Of a stretch of 64,000 bases of DNA, positions 27,601 to 36,766 are shown piece by piece. Both the position numbers and the translations under genes were made by a program. The stretch comes from Bacteroidales bacterium (GTDB lineage: Bacteria > Bacteroidota > Bacteroidia > Bacteroidales > Muribaculaceae), in NCBI GenBank assembly GCA_015061005.1, contig SUXJ01000006.1:94903-158902 (forward strand). The letters run 5' to 3'. How positions within the stretch are numbered: position 1 is the first letter of the stretch; each line of letters opens with the position of its first letter. The notes beneath the pieces are model-generated. The model was not told the origin of the DNA. It searched no databases and saw nothing but the letters and a program-made list of their open reading frames with translations.

Positions 27601-28478
27601 CCTCCGCTCCCGAGTTCTCATACCTCACCGACGGTAAAATCCAAGGCAACCACGCTCCGGGAGTCCTGACGGCCGACATGACCTACGTTGTAGTCTATAC
27701 CGCAAACTGCTTCCGCGGAGCTAAGGGCGAAGCTCGCCGTGTAACCGAACTCGTTGCCGGAAAGCCCTATCTCATTCAAGACCTCCATGCCGAACGCCAC
27801 GCCTACCGTGGTGAAGCCGGGGGAACGGTAATCGGCTCGCGCAGTGCCGACAATCTTGCGCCCTCGTTCACTTGGGTGCTGGAAGCTACCGACAAGGCTG
27901 ACCGCTTCTACATCAAGAATCTCGCCACAGGAAACTACGTGCAGCGTGTACTTCGCTCGCAAACCGCAAAAACAGGCGAAACGCCCTATGCATTCACGCC
28001 GACCTATGACTCTGCCGCCCAAACTTGGAAAATCAAAAACAGCGGCAACAATCTCTGCTGGGACGGCCTCGAAAACCTCAACATGGTGGGCTGGGACAAC
28101 CCTGGTCACCCACATGCGTTCTGCGAGTTTTATCCCACCCCTTACTTCGCAATCACCGTTGAAGAACGTGACCTTGACGGCAACCTCCTCAACTCTTCCG
28201 TGAAATACGTTGCCCCGGGATCAAGCTATATCTTCGCGGCAGCTTCTCGACCCGGAAAGGTGTTGGTATCTGTTGAAGGCAACGATGACCTCGACGAAAT
28301 CAACTCCAACAAGCTCATCACCGTCACCTACAACCTCGGACAAGACGCTATCAACGAAATCCTCATCGACCAAAAGCCGCTCGTAAACGGCATCTATGAC
28401 CTTACCGGACGCCGACTCAACAAAGTCAACCGCCCGGGAATCTATATCATCAACGGAACAAAAACTATCGTAAAATAA
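24672..28478 (+). CDS. GH20 beta-N-acetylhexosaminidase, multidomain, copy 1
   Basis: A secreted glycosidase expected to remove terminal GlcNAc or GalNAc from host or microbial glycans. The 1268-residue product has a signal peptide, the GH20b N-terminal domain (LTPKPKQMTVGSGELQLP) to about residue 150, and the catalytic barrel. The barrel shows HWHITDDQGWRLE (191-203) and HIGGDECPTTAW with the catalytic pair Asp334-Glu335. The substrate-pocket segments HHYYIDYPQW and NLWTEYIS are intact. Beyond about residue 570 come roughly 650 residues of beta-rich repeats, including two similar modules and a segment ending LCWDGLENLNMVGWDNPGHP. The short sorting-type tail GIYIINGTKTIVK closes the protein. 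It forms a tandem pair with the next gene. Confidence 0.93.
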   Translation: MKLRFISCIIACCAACSSALAATSFINLTPKPKQMTVGSGELQLPTAFSINDAALNSDMKAEVAKFIATFSTATGISVTEGGEGLFTITENSALHEEGYKLAITADAVTIEAATPAGLYYAFQTVMKIMPANVILGKYAPGAYSLPVVTINDEPRYPWRGMEIDCARHFFSVEQLKKMLDIMAVYKMNRLHWHITDDQGWRLEIPKYPKLTTVGATAQNNYMCDFDTKTSYMLNEPYGPYFYSVEDIKDLVAYAKERHIEICPEVDMPGHMQAAIAAYPEFSTTYEGEHPVRYWPGVSTDVLDISNPAVMQFLKDVMDQLIELFPYEYIHIGGDECPTTAWANSEACQQFKKDYGLKSDQAIQNWLTHELNEYVKPKGKKLICWNEVLTAAGADKEMVKEADILIYAWLNPGAADNPSKQAADLGLRSVWCSTHHYYIDYPQWSGSDEPLSMGFPITLETVYNVRPDYEEARKELYYGVNCNLWTEYISDPKHLEYNALPRMIAVAETGWTPQAKKDFDDFKARFNADTKLLDLGNYTYGRHYVDGSAQDVVLPEDGKFYRLITQASADANRRDRCIELVHDGCPLISEKSASVGRLWTNNQAAEGSDCYDWQFWTFEADPNGSGKYAMVNRMAPDGSVSPDMQGSSISARWDYDANAKHYNFILGEHFGSADLGYTYTIRSDKGNNWWLNCAQAGQNQTVNNWNDPADGNGGIWLFALEGATGQSSAIHPAFTPLEVGKSYVFANATLPDAYLSAGNANLMVTDASDFNWANRAWTVSSSDYDEATNIQTLTLTNTLNNTYIGAAGEPITTNTAATNYGNGAFNGDLGAPISTVATFADAVQVKIYRASAESDAFIIQIGNYTLFPVPAENKFMPNAVNGRTSVALAMNPTWNISAAEIAEYSIVSTDGLINETKAMVAGAEIVSPYPNYAVKSIEGNVITLERISWNVTYECRDTEGALWTTVTETVPAEVTYTPSAPEFSYLTDGKIQGNHAPGVLTADMTYVVVYTANCFRGAKGEARRVTELVAGKPYLIQDLHAERHAYRGEAGGTVIGSRSADNLAPSFTWVLEATDKADRFYIKNLATGNYVQRVLRSQTAKTGETPYAFTPTYDSAAQTWKIKNSGNNLCWDGLENLNMVGWDNPGHPHAFCEFYPTPYFAITVEERDLDGNLLNSSVKYVAPGSSYIFAAASRPGKVLVSVEGNDDLDEINSNKLITVTYNLGQDAINEILIDQKPLVNGIYDLTGRRLNKVNRPGIYIINGTKTIVK

Positions 28479-28485
28479 ACCTGCC

Positions 28486-31400
28486 ATGAAAATCAAATCT
28501 TTATTACTATCCGGACTGCTGGCCGTGAGTGCCTCCATGTCGGCTCAGGCAGATTTTATAAATCTGACTCCGGCACCGAAGTCCATGACCGTAGCCGACG
28601 GAAGTTTCACCCTCTCGTCCGGCATGACTGTCACCACTGCCAATCTCGCTGACGAAATGAAGGCCGAAGTCGATAAGTTCATTCTCGACCTCAACAACGC
28701 AACGTCTCTGAATGCCGCAACGACCGACGCCGAAACCGCAACCGTTACCGTTACCCCTAACGCCGACATCGCTCCGGAAGGCTATAACCTGACCGTCTCG
28801 ACAAACGGCATCAACATCGAGGCCTCTACCGCAACCGGTCTCTTCTACGCTTTCCAAACCTTCAAAAAACTCCTGCCCCCCAACGTCATGGCGGGAGTCC
28901 CGGAAAACAAAGTTTATTCCCTGCCGCTGGTAACCATTGCCGACGAACCGCGATGCGAATACCGTGGTTTCATGCTCGACGTGAGCCGCCACTTCTTCCC
29001 CGTGGAGCAAGTCAAGCGTATGCTCGACGTAATGAGCTACTACAAACTCAACACCTTCCATTGGCACCTCACCGACGACCAAGGCTGGCGCATCGAAATG
29101 CCCGACTATCCTCGCCTGCAAACCGTCGGAGCCACTGCTCCCAACGTGCAAATCGTTGACATGAACACCAAAACGGAATATTGGCTCAACGAACCCTACG
29201 GACCCTACTTCTATACTCAGGATCAACTCCGCGAAGTAGTGGCTTACGCCGAAAAACTCCATATCGAGGTAATCCCCGAAGTGGATCTCCCCGGCCACGT
29301 CTGCGCCGTAATGGCTGCATATCCGGAGTTCTCTTGCACCCCCAACGGCGGCCATAGCGTTGCCGTAACCGGCGGCGTTTATGCCGATGTGCTGAATGTA
29401 GCTAACCCCGGAGCCATGAAATTCGTCTACGACGTTTGCGACGTCCTTATCGACATTTTCCCCTCCGAAACAATCCACATTGGCGGCGACGAATGCCCCA
29501 CCACCGCTTGGGAAAACAATGCCGAATGCCAAGCCAAGGTTGCCAAATACAATCTCTCAAGCTATCGCCAGCTCCAAAGCCTCTTCATCAAAGACGTCTC
29601 AGACTACGTCCGCGCCAAGGGCAAAAAACTCGGCCTCTGGAATGAAGCAATCTCCGCCGGAGGTGCTAACCTCGACCTCGTAAAAGAGACCGAAGCAACT
29701 ATCTGGTGCTGGGTAGGAGCCGATGCTGCCGTAAACACTGCAACAAACCTCGGTCTCAAAGCAATCTACACACCAATCACCTCAAGCGGTGCAAACAAAG
29801 GCTCTTTCTACATCAACCGCTCGCAAAACCCCAACGATCCCCCGGCAAACGGAACAAAATCCGACGACGTCAAGAGCGTTTACAACACTATTCCGTTCAC
29901 CACCAACGCTCTCAACAAAAACCCCGAACTTTGCTACGGCGTACAGGGCACTTTCTGGTGTGAACGCGTCGCCTTCCGTGAATACCTCGAATATCTCGCC
30001 CTCCCCCGTCTCTTGGCTATTGCCGAAATCGGCTGGACTCCGCAAGAAAACAAAAACTGGGAAAGCTTCCAAAAGCGCATGAGTGCCGACCGCAAGCTCC
30101 TCGAATATAACGATTACCGCTACTCGCCTTACCACATGCTCGACGAGGAAGTCGAACAGCCCGAAATCGTCATGCCCGACCCCGATATGTGGTATCGTAT
30201 CACATCTGTCGCCACTAACCGCACCGGTCGCGTCTGGGAAGTAACCAACGAACACCACACTATTGCAACCCACGCTTCCTACGCCCAAAACATGCTCTGG
30301 TCCACCGACCAAGTCGCATCTGAATCCGACCCCTACTATGACTACCAGTGGTTCCGATTCGAGGAAGACCCCGCAAACCCCAGTAACTACGCAATCATCT
30401 GCAAGGCGCTCCCTGAAGGCTCGCTCAGCGGAAACGCAACAAGCACCTCCAACACCGGTCGCTTCAACTACGACACTGCAGCGAAACACTACGACTTCCA
30501 ATTCCTCAACGACTACTATTCAACCAACACCGACGGTAACCATAACTACGTCCTCACTTCCACTTCCCTCCCCGCCGGACACCACGTTAACTGCGCCCTC
30601 GGAGGTCAAGGTTTTGCCATCAACGTTTGGAACAACCCCGTGGACGGTGACGGAGGCATTTTCACATTCGTACCCGCCCAATCAGGAGGTGACTCCGGCG
30701 ACTCTTCCGACATAAATTTGCCCGTGAAGTTTACAGAAGGAAAAACCTATGAGTTCATCAACACTTCCGAAGCATTCAAAATGAACCGACTTACCCACAT
30801 CGGCACCGATCGCCTGTATCACACTTCCGAGCCTTGGGGCTTCATCGCATGGGTTGCGAAAAACGTAACAACAAATGCCGACGGCTCGCAATCATTCACT
30901 CTTCAAAACGCCGCTACCGGTCATGCGGTCGGCTCTGTCGGCGCTGCTTCAGGACGAATTGGAAAACCCGTAAACGTCGGTGAACGATCAAACGCCGCCA
31001 CTATTAAGGCTTACCGCTACTCCGAATCCGACCAATCATTCATGCTCGCAATCGGCGACGACATCCTGTGGTGTCTCCCCTCCGATGAAATTGCGGCCGA
31101 CGTTCGCGCAGGTGCCAATAACGGCAGCGGCGTATCGCCCATGCAAGGTGCTTCATGGACTGCTATAGAAGTAAACATCACCCAATTCACATGCACCGAC
31201 ACCGAAGGCAACGTTATCTTCTCCGCACTTCGCGGCGTTCCCGTTGATGCAACTGACGTCAAAGAATACTGCCCCGAAATCGATTGCTACGAACTCATCG
31301 ACGCCACTTCCGAATCTCCCGGCGTAGTTAACGCTCAGTATAAGAAAGTCAGCCAAGTCGTCACCTACATCGGACGCCTCGAAAACGGCATCTACGTCGA

Positions 31401-32310
31401 TATCACTCGCAAGTACTACGATGCTGACGCCGAAATCACTGCCGAAATCCCCGAAGTAAAAGGCTGCACTCTCCTTTCTCCCGGCGATATCTCGAGCGAC
31501 GTAAACGGAGCAATGACCGTGAACTCAATCTACACCACCGATGCCCACATGGGCGTTGCCAAACCCGTTGCCGCAGTGTCTGAAATCGTCAGCGGCAGAG
31601 CTTACCTCCTGCGCGATGCCCACGCCGACCGTAATGCCTTCCGCTGCGCTACCGCCACCGGAACCGTCAATGGTGCTCGCTCCGCCGAAAACGCCTCTCC
31701 ATTGTTCACATGGATTCTCGAAGCTAACAACACGCGTTTCAACGTAAAGAGCATTCCTACAGGACAATACATTCAATCACTCAAACGCTCCACTACCGCA
31801 ACCCTCGGCAACAACCCCTACGGGTTCACCTTCACCTACAATGACGACGCTGCAAACTGGACCGTAAAAGGATCTAACGGAATGTACTGGGACGGTAACG
31901 AAAACCTCGACATGGTGGGCTGGAACGTGGCTCCGGGTCACCCCATCGAAATCTACGAATTCCTCGGTCAACCCTTCTACCTCGTCACTATCATCTCCGT
32001 TGATACCAATGGAAACATTCTTGCCACAGAGCAAAAATACGCCCTGCCCGGCGAAACCTTCATCGTTGGCATGACTTATCGCCCCGGATACTCAATCGTT
32101 GGCGTGGAAGGCCTCGATGCCCTCAAAAACATCTCCGGCGATGCCGACGTAACAATCACATACCTCTCCGACGAGGAATCGGCAATCTCCGAAATAACTG
32201 CGCCACAAGCCGGCTCGCAAGCAATCTACGACCTCAACGGCCGCCGATTGAACCGCATCTCAGCTCCCGGCATCTACATCATCAACGGCCAAAAAGTCCT
32301 CGTTCAATAA
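28486..32310 (+). CDS. GH20 beta-N-acetylhexosaminidase, multidomain, copy 2
   Basis: A 1274-residue paralogue of the preceding gene, separated from it by 7 nt and almost certainly a tandem duplicate. It has a signal peptide (MKIKSLLLSGLLAVSASMSA), the GH20b domain, HWHLTDDQGWRIE, and HIGGDECPTTAW with Asp335-Glu336. Two pocket segments differ from copy 1: YYIDYPQ becomes FYINRSQ and NLWTEYI becomes TFWCERV. This points to altered specificity rather than loss of activity, because the catalytic pair is kept. The C-terminal half is colinear with copy 1 and ends in GIYIINGQKVLVQ. A strong terminator follows 20 nt after the stop. Confidence 0.93.
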   Translation: MKIKSLLLSGLLAVSASMSAQADFINLTPAPKSMTVADGSFTLSSGMTVTTANLADEMKAEVDKFILDLNNATSLNAATTDAETATVTVTPNADIAPEGYNLTVSTNGINIEASTATGLFYAFQTFKKLLPPNVMAGVPENKVYSLPLVTIADEPRCEYRGFMLDVSRHFFPVEQVKRMLDVMSYYKLNTFHWHLTDDQGWRIEMPDYPRLQTVGATAPNVQIVDMNTKTEYWLNEPYGPYFYTQDQLREVVAYAEKLHIEVIPEVDLPGHVCAVMAAYPEFSCTPNGGHSVAVTGGVYADVLNVANPGAMKFVYDVCDVLIDIFPSETIHIGGDECPTTAWENNAECQAKVAKYNLSSYRQLQSLFIKDVSDYVRAKGKKLGLWNEAISAGGANLDLVKETEATIWCWVGADAAVNTATNLGLKAIYTPITSSGANKGSFYINRSQNPNDPPANGTKSDDVKSVYNTIPFTTNALNKNPELCYGVQGTFWCERVAFREYLEYLALPRLLAIAEIGWTPQENKNWESFQKRMSADRKLLEYNDYRYSPYHMLDEEVEQPEIVMPDPDMWYRITSVATNRTGRVWEVTNEHHTIATHASYAQNMLWSTDQVASESDPYYDYQWFRFEEDPANPSNYAIICKALPEGSLSGNATSTSNTGRFNYDTAAKHYDFQFLNDYYSTNTDGNHNYVLTSTSLPAGHHVNCALGGQGFAINVWNNPVDGDGGIFTFVPAQSGGDSGDSSDINLPVKFTEGKTYEFINTSEAFKMNRLTHIGTDRLYHTSEPWGFIAWVAKNVTTNADGSQSFTLQNAATGHAVGSVGAASGRIGKPVNVGERSNAATIKAYRYSESDQSFMLAIGDDILWCLPSDEIAADVRAGANNGSGVSPMQGASWTAIEVNITQFTCTDTEGNVIFSALRGVPVDATDVKEYCPEIDCYELIDATSESPGVVNAQYKKVSQVVTYIGRLENGIYVDITRKYYDADAEITAEIPEVKGCTLLSPGDISSDVNGAMTVNSIYTTDAHMGVAKPVAAVSEIVSGRAYLLRDAHADRNAFRCATATGTVNGARSAENASPLFTWILEANNTRFNVKSIPTGQYIQSLKRSTTATLGNNPYGFTFTYNDDAANWTVKGSNGMYWDGNENLDMVGWNVAPGHPIEIYEFLGQPFYLVTIISVDTNGNILATEQKYALPGETFIVGMTYRPGYSIVGVEGLDALKNISGDADVTITYLSDEESAISEITAPQAGSQAIYDLNGRRLNRISAPGIYIINGQKVLVQ

Positions 32311-32329
32311 ACCCCTCCACCTCAATAAA

Positions 32330-32363
32330 AAAACAGGCGGTCCCCTCTCGGACCGCCTGTTTT
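32330..32363 (+). terminator. Strong intrinsic terminator after the GH20 operon
   Basis: A 14 bp perfect stem (32330-32343 with 32350-32363), core ACAGGCGGTCC, and a 6 nt loop. The stem is flanked by A on the left and a T run on the right, so it could act in both directions. Confidence 0.92.
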
Positions 32364-32405
32364 CTATCCCCCCACTCTCCCCTTTCACCTTTCACTTTTT
32401 TTCCG

Positions 32406-32413
32406 TATCTTTG
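32406..32413 (+). promoter_or_regulatory. -7 box of the C11 protease gene, probably leaderless
   Basis: TATCTTTG ends 5 nt before the ATG at 32419. The -33 region is a weak TTTC. The predicted transcription start is at or next to the start codon. Confidence 0.6.
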
Positions 32414-32418
32414 CGTTG

Positions 32419-33498
32419 ATGAAGCGCACTCTTTCTCGGTTTCTACCCCTTCTGACCTTGCTCCTGTGCCTCGCGGCATGCGAACGCTACGTAGCTCCCG
32501 ACCCTACTGTCAGGCGCACCGTCTTGATCTACATGGAAGCCCGAAACAATCTGGCGGGTGATGCCTACGACGACATCGCTGAGATGAAACGCGCATCGAT
32601 TCCCGCAGATTGCCGACTCCTCATCTACCACTCCACCCAAGGTGTCTCCCCGAAACTCTTCGAAATAGTCAAGGGCCGCGAAGTGCCCCTCAAAATTTAC
32701 CCCGAAGAAACCTCGGCGGTTGACCCGGCTCAGTTCCGCTCGGTCATTGCTTCGGCTCAAGAGTTTGCCCCGGCGCGAGAATACGGACTGATTCTCTGGT
32801 CCCACTCATCCGGCTGGCAGCAATCGCCCGTAAAGGTGCGCGGGTTCGGACTGGAAAACAGCTCCAAACAAATGTCAATCTCCGATTTGGCAGATGCTGT
32901 CGAAGGCTTCAATATCGACTTCATCATCTTCGACACGTGCTATATGGGATGCATCGAAGTGGCCTACGAACTGCGCAATGCTGCGCGCTTCATGGTAGCC
33001 TCGGTCTGCGAAGTCCCCAACGAAGGAATGCCCTATGACTCCACTCTTCCGGCGTTAATGAAACCCGACCTCACCGATGCTCTAATCGAAACAATAAACA
33101 TAAACCACACCATCAATGCCCCGGCAAATGTCGGCGGTTGCCCCGTAACGCTCAGCCTAATCGACCTCTCCAAAATGGACGCACTCGCCCAAGCGGTCAA
33201 AGATGCCCCTCTCCCCCTCCCCGACGATTTCACCCCTCAAACATTCTCCCTCAGCCACCCCTATCGCCATCTATTCTTCGACTTCGGACAATACTACGAC
33301 GCCATCGGCGGCGACCCCGACGCAAAAAAAGCCGCCATTCTCTACGAACGTCACTCCTCGTCCATCTGGGGAGACCTCCGACTTGATCACTGCTCCGGAC
33401 TTTCCATCTACCTCCCCCGATTCTCGCCGGGCTACGACTTCAACTCCCATGGCTACTCCTCTCTGGAATGGTATAAATTCATCTACTCAACTAATTAA
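32419..33498 (+). CDS. Clostripain-family (C11) cysteine protease lipoprotein
   Basis: A 359-residue lipoprotein (lipobox LAAC). The caspase-like fold motifs are VLIYMEARNNL (first strand), LILWSHSSGW with the catalytic His, and IIFDTCYMGCIEVAYEL with the catalytic Cys. Clostripain-family members usually cut after Arg or Lys and many self-process. The lipoprotein anchor suggests action at the cell envelope. The ATG at 32419 is preferred to a TTG 3 nt earlier because of the promoter position. It lies 12 nt before mscS. Confidence 0.9.
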   Translation: MKRTLSRFLPLLTLLLCLAACERYVAPDPTVRRTVLIYMEARNNLAGDAYDDIAEMKRASIPADCRLLIYHSTQGVSPKLFEIVKGREVPLKIYPEETSAVDPAQFRSVIASAQEFAPAREYGLILWSHSSGWQQSPVKVRGFGLENSSKQMSISDLADAVEGFNIDFIIFDTCYMGCIEVAYELRNAARFMVASVCEVPNEGMPYDSTLPALMKPDLTDALIETININHTINAPANVGGCPVTLSLIDLSKMDALAQAVKDAPLPLPDDFTPQTFSLSHPYRHLFFDFGQYYDAIGGDPDAKKAAILYERHSSSIWGDLRLDHCSGLSIYLPRFSPGYDFNSHGYSSLEWYKFIYSTN

Positions 33499-33510
33499 CC
33501 AATAATTATT

Positions 33511-34377
33511 ATGGCAGATTTTTCACTTAAATCCGAGGAAATCTTCGCTCTGAACGACCTCCTCAAAACAGGCACCGACAAATTGGTGAACTTTGCTATC
33601 CAACTCGCTGTTGCAGTCCTCGTGTTCTACGTCGGACGCTTCGTAATCCGCAAAGTCGTTAAAATCATCAAGCGACTCATGGATCGTCGCAAGGTTGACG
33701 CATCTATCGCTTCGTTCGTCAACTCCGCACTCGAAACCGTGCTCTACTTCATCCTCATCATCGCCATCATCGGCATTCTCGGTATCGAAACAAGCTCGTT
33801 CATCGCGCTCTTCGCCTCCGCAGGTGTTGCCATTGGTATGGCTCTGAGCGGAACGCTACAAAACTTTGCCGGAGGAGTGCTCATCCTCTCGCTGCGTCCC
33901 TACTCCGTGGGTGACTTCATCGAGACTCAAGGCTATAGCGGCACTGTAAAAGCCATTCAGATGTTCCACACAATCATCACCACCCCCGACAACAAAACTA
34001 TCATCATCCCCAACGGACCTCTGAGCAACGGCAACATCAACAACTATTCTCGCCAGCCCGACCGCCGCGTGGATTGGACCATTTCCCTTGCGTATGGCAC
34101 CGATTTCGAAAAAGCTAAAGCAGCTATCCTCGACATACTCGCCTCCATCCCCGAAATCGACCGTAAAACTCCCGGTCGCGAACCCGTAGTGGTTATCGGT
34201 AGCCTGTCCTCAAGCTCCATCGACCTCGCTGCGCGCGTTTGGGTTCGTTCCGAAGACTATTGGACCGTTTACAACAAAGTCTTGGAACTCATCTACTCCG
34301 GACTCCCCGCTCAAGGATTCAAATTCCCCTTCACTCAGATGGACGTACATCTGGTTCCGACCGATGGCAAAAACTGA
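33511..34377 (+). CDS. mscS: MscS-family mechanosensitive channel
   Basis: A small-conductance mechanosensitive channel for osmotic downshock. The 288-residue product has three transmembrane helices. The pore-lining third helix runs through FASAGVAIGMALSGTLQNFA with the Gly/Ala packing pattern of MscS, followed by GGVLILSLRPYSVGDFIE at the start of the cytoplasmic beta domain, and PNGPLSNGNINNYSRQPDRR. Length and architecture equal E. coli MscS. The 3' end overlaps the next gene by 14 nt. Confidence 0.95.
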   Translation: MADFSLKSEEIFALNDLLKTGTDKLVNFAIQLAVAVLVFYVGRFVIRKVVKIIKRLMDRRKVDASIASFVNSALETVLYFILIIAIIGILGIETSSFIALFASAGVAIGMALSGTLQNFAGGVLILSLRPYSVGDFIETQGYSGTVKAIQMFHTIITTPDNKTIIIPNGPLSNGNINNYSRQPDRRVDWTISLAYGTDFEKAKAAILDILASIPEIDRKTPGREPVVVIGSLSSSSIDLAARVWVRSEDYWTVYNKVLELIYSGLPAQGFKFPFTQMDVHLVPTDGKN

Positions 34378-35290
34378 ATTTAGACTCCACATTCTCGGCT
34401 GTGGCTCGGCGACTCCGTCGCTGCGCCACATGCCGTCGTCTCAAATCATCGAACACCGCACCAAGCTCTTCATGGTCGATTGCGGCGAAGCGGCACAGCT
34501 GCAAATGATGAGAATGAGACTGAAGTTCGGTAAACTCAACAACATTTTTCTCTCCCACCTCCACGGCGACCATTTCCTCGGACTGCCCGGACTCATTTCC
34601 ACCATGGCTCTCCACGAAAAAGGGTCTGCCCTGACTATCCACACCTTTGCCGAAGGTGCCAAAATGCTCCGCACTCTGATGCCGATGCTAATAGGCGACA
34701 CGCCTTTCGACCTCAAATTCAACATCATTGACCCCTCGACCAAAAATCAACTCCTCTACGAAGATTCTTCACTCCTCATTTCCTCCTTTCCCCTCTATCA
34801 CCGCGTGCCGGCCGTCGGATTCATCTTCCGCGAAAAACCGAAAGCGCGCCATATCGACGGCCCCGCCGCCAAGTTCTATGGAGTGCCCCACTATTTCATG
34901 GAGTCGCTCCGCCAAGGTCACGACTTCATCAAACCGGACGGAACCGTAATCCCTAACTCCAGACTGACCACCGACCCTTCCCCCTCATCATCCTACGCTT
35001 ACTGCACCGACACCATCGCCGACCGACGTGTCGTCACTTCGGTGCGAGGAGCAGACACAATATTCCACGATGCCACATACGGCGATGACGGGGAAGCAAA
35101 CGCCGCAACCTACGGCCACTCTACCGCCCGACAAGCCGCACGCATCGCGCGCCTCGCCGGTGCAAAACGTCTAATCCTCGGACACTTCTCCAAACGCTAT
35201 AACTCCGAAGACCCTCTGATTCAGCAAGCCGCCGAAGAATTCCACGGCTCAATAATCGCTGCTAACGAAGGGCTCACCATTGACCTATGA
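34364..35290 (+). CDS. rnz: Ribonuclease Z
   Basis: A metallo-beta-lactamase-fold endonuclease that matures tRNA 3' ends. The 308-residue product has the zinc motif LSHLHGDHFLGLPGL (His65, His67, Asp69, His70), an exosite-like segment around residues 150-200, FHDATYGDDGE for the bridging Asp, and LILGHFSKRY for a late His. Size fits the short (bacterial) RNase Z. It overlaps mscS by 14 nt and tadA by 4 nt. Confidence 0.95.
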   Translation: MAKTEFRLHILGCGSATPSLRHMPSSQIIEHRTKLFMVDCGEAAQLQMMRMRLKFGKLNNIFLSHLHGDHFLGLPGLISTMALHEKGSALTIHTFAEGAKMLRTLMPMLIGDTPFDLKFNIIDPSTKNQLLYEDSSLLISSFPLYHRVPAVGFIFREKPKARHIDGPAAKFYGVPHYFMESLRQGHDFIKPDGTVIPNSRLTTDPSPSSSYAYCTDTIADRRVVTSVRGADTIFHDATYGDDGEANAATYGHSTARQAARIARLAGAKRLILGHFSKRYNSEDPLIQQAAEEFHGSIIAANEGLTIDL

Positions 35291-35736
35291 ACCCTGAAGA
35301 CATTCGCATGATGACCGCCGCGCTCAAGGAAGCCCACCTCGCGCTGGAAGAAGACGAAATCCCCGTGGGTGCTGTCGTGGCGTGCAACGGCAAAATAATC
35401 GGACGAGGTCACAACATGACCGAACGCCTACGCGACGTCACCGCCCACGCCGAAATGATGGCAATCACCGCCGCTGCACAAACCCTCGGCGGAAAATATC
35501 TGAAAGATTGCACCCTGTACGTCACTATGGAGCCTTGCCTCATGTGTGCCGGAGCCATCGCATGGAGCCAAGTCAGCCGAGTAGTCTATGGAGCCGATGA
35601 CCCCCGACGCGGATTTCGCAGTCTCACGGTGGGCGACCGTCCCATACTTCACCCCTCAACCGAACTCATCGGCGGAGTACTCGCCGACGATGCCCTATCG
35701 CTCCTGCGCAACTTCTTCAGCGCACGCCGCAAATAA
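35287..35736 (+). CDS. tadA: tRNA-specific adenosine deaminase
   Basis: Deaminates A34 of tRNA-Arg(ACG) to inosine. The 149-residue product shows EIPVGAVVACNGKIIGRGHN, the zinc/catalytic motif TAHAEMMAI, and the second zinc motif MEPCLMCAGAIAWSQV, with the TadA-type follow-on VVYGADDPRRGF. It starts inside the rnz stop (ATGA). Its 3' end overlaps the convergent aroC 3' end by 20 nt. Confidence 0.95.
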   Translation: MNPEDIRMMTAALKEAHLALEEDEIPVGAVVACNGKIIGRGHNMTERLRDVTAHAEMMAITAAAQTLGGKYLKDCTLYVTMEPCLMCAGAIAWSQVSRVVYGADDPRRGFRSLTVGDRPILHPSTELIGGVLADDALSLLRNFFSARRK

Positions 35737-36766
35737 AGTCTGCTATCGTCAAGGCAGCCATTGCCTCTACCACCGGAACAGCCCTCGGAACCACACACGC
35801 ATCATGCCGACCTCGCGCCTTCAAAACCGTAGGCTCCCCGGCATCGGTAACCGTATTCACCTCGCGAAGCAGGGTCGCAACAGGCTTGAAGCCAACCCTC
35901 AGTTCAATATCCATGCCGTTGGAAAGTCCCCCTTGGATTCCGCCGGAATGATTCGTTTTCGTAACAATCCGCCCCTCGACATCGGTGGTAAATTCATCTA
36001 TCACCTCAGAACCGCGCCGACTGCACCCCGCAAATCCCATGCCGAACTCTACGCCCTTAACTGCCGGGATTGAAAACATCGCACTGCCCAATCGTGCATT
36101 CAGCCGATCGAAATGTGGCTCACCGACTCCGGCAGGTACGCCGCTAATCTTGCAGCCGACTATGCCGCCTATCGTATCGCCCTCCGCCTTAACCTGCTCT
36201 ATCAGCTCTATCATGCGTGCCGCTGCCTCCGAATCCGGACAGCGAACCGCATTACTCTCGGGGTCAGCCGTGGCTTCCTTCATCTCAACGTGACCCACCT
36301 GCTGAGTCCACGCCTCTATTCTGATGCCATGCTCGGCAAGAAGCTGCTTGCAAAACGCGCCGCCAACCACTCTCGTTGCCGTTTCGCGCGCCGAGGCTCG
36401 ACCGCCGCCGCGATAATCCCTTATACCATACTTCGCCTCATACGTAAAATCAGCATGACTCGGCCGGAAAACGTGAGCCATCTCCTCATAATCACCGCTC
36501 CGCTGATTTGTATTCTCTATAATAAAACCGATAGGAGCTCCGGTGGTCACGCCGTCAAGCATGCCCGACAGCACTCTGACTCGGTCCGCCTCCTGACGAC
36601 CCGTAGTAATGTGACTCTGACCCGGACGACGCCGGTCTAACTCTGCCTGCACCGCCTCAAGATCTATCCTGACGTTCGACGGAAACCCGTCAATAATGCC
36701 TCCTATCGCTGCGCCGTGGCTTTCGCCAAACGTCGTCAGCCGTATGTTGCGTCCTGTCGTATTCAT
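35717..36766 (-). CDS. aroC: Chorismate synthase
   Basis: The last step of the shikimate pathway, FMN-dependent. The 349-residue product opens with NIRLTTFGESHGAAIGGIIDG and carries RRPGQSHITTGRQEADRV, FRPSHADFTYEAKYGIRDYRGGGRASARETATRV, and the late KARGRHDACVVPRAVPVVEAM. All are family hallmarks. Its start is coupled to ybaK by a 4 nt overlap, and the stop lies inside the convergent tadA. Confidence 0.97.
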   Translation of the reverse strand: MNTTGRNIRLTTFGESHGAAIGGIIDGFPSNVRIDLEAVQAELDRRRPGQSHITTGRQEADRVRVLSGMLDGVTTGAPIGFIIENTNQRSGDYEEMAHVFRPSHADFTYEAKYGIRDYRGGGRASARETATRVVGGAFCKQLLAEHGIRIEAWTQQVGHVEMKEATADPESNAVRCPDSEAAARMIELIEQVKAEGDTIGGIVGCKISGVPAGVGEPHFDRLNARLGSAMFSIPAVKGVEFGMGFAGCSRRGSEVIDEFTTDVEGRIVTKTNHSGGIQGGLSNGMDIELRVGFKPVATLLREVNTVTDAGEPTVLKARGRHDACVVPRAVPVVEAMAALTIADFICGVR

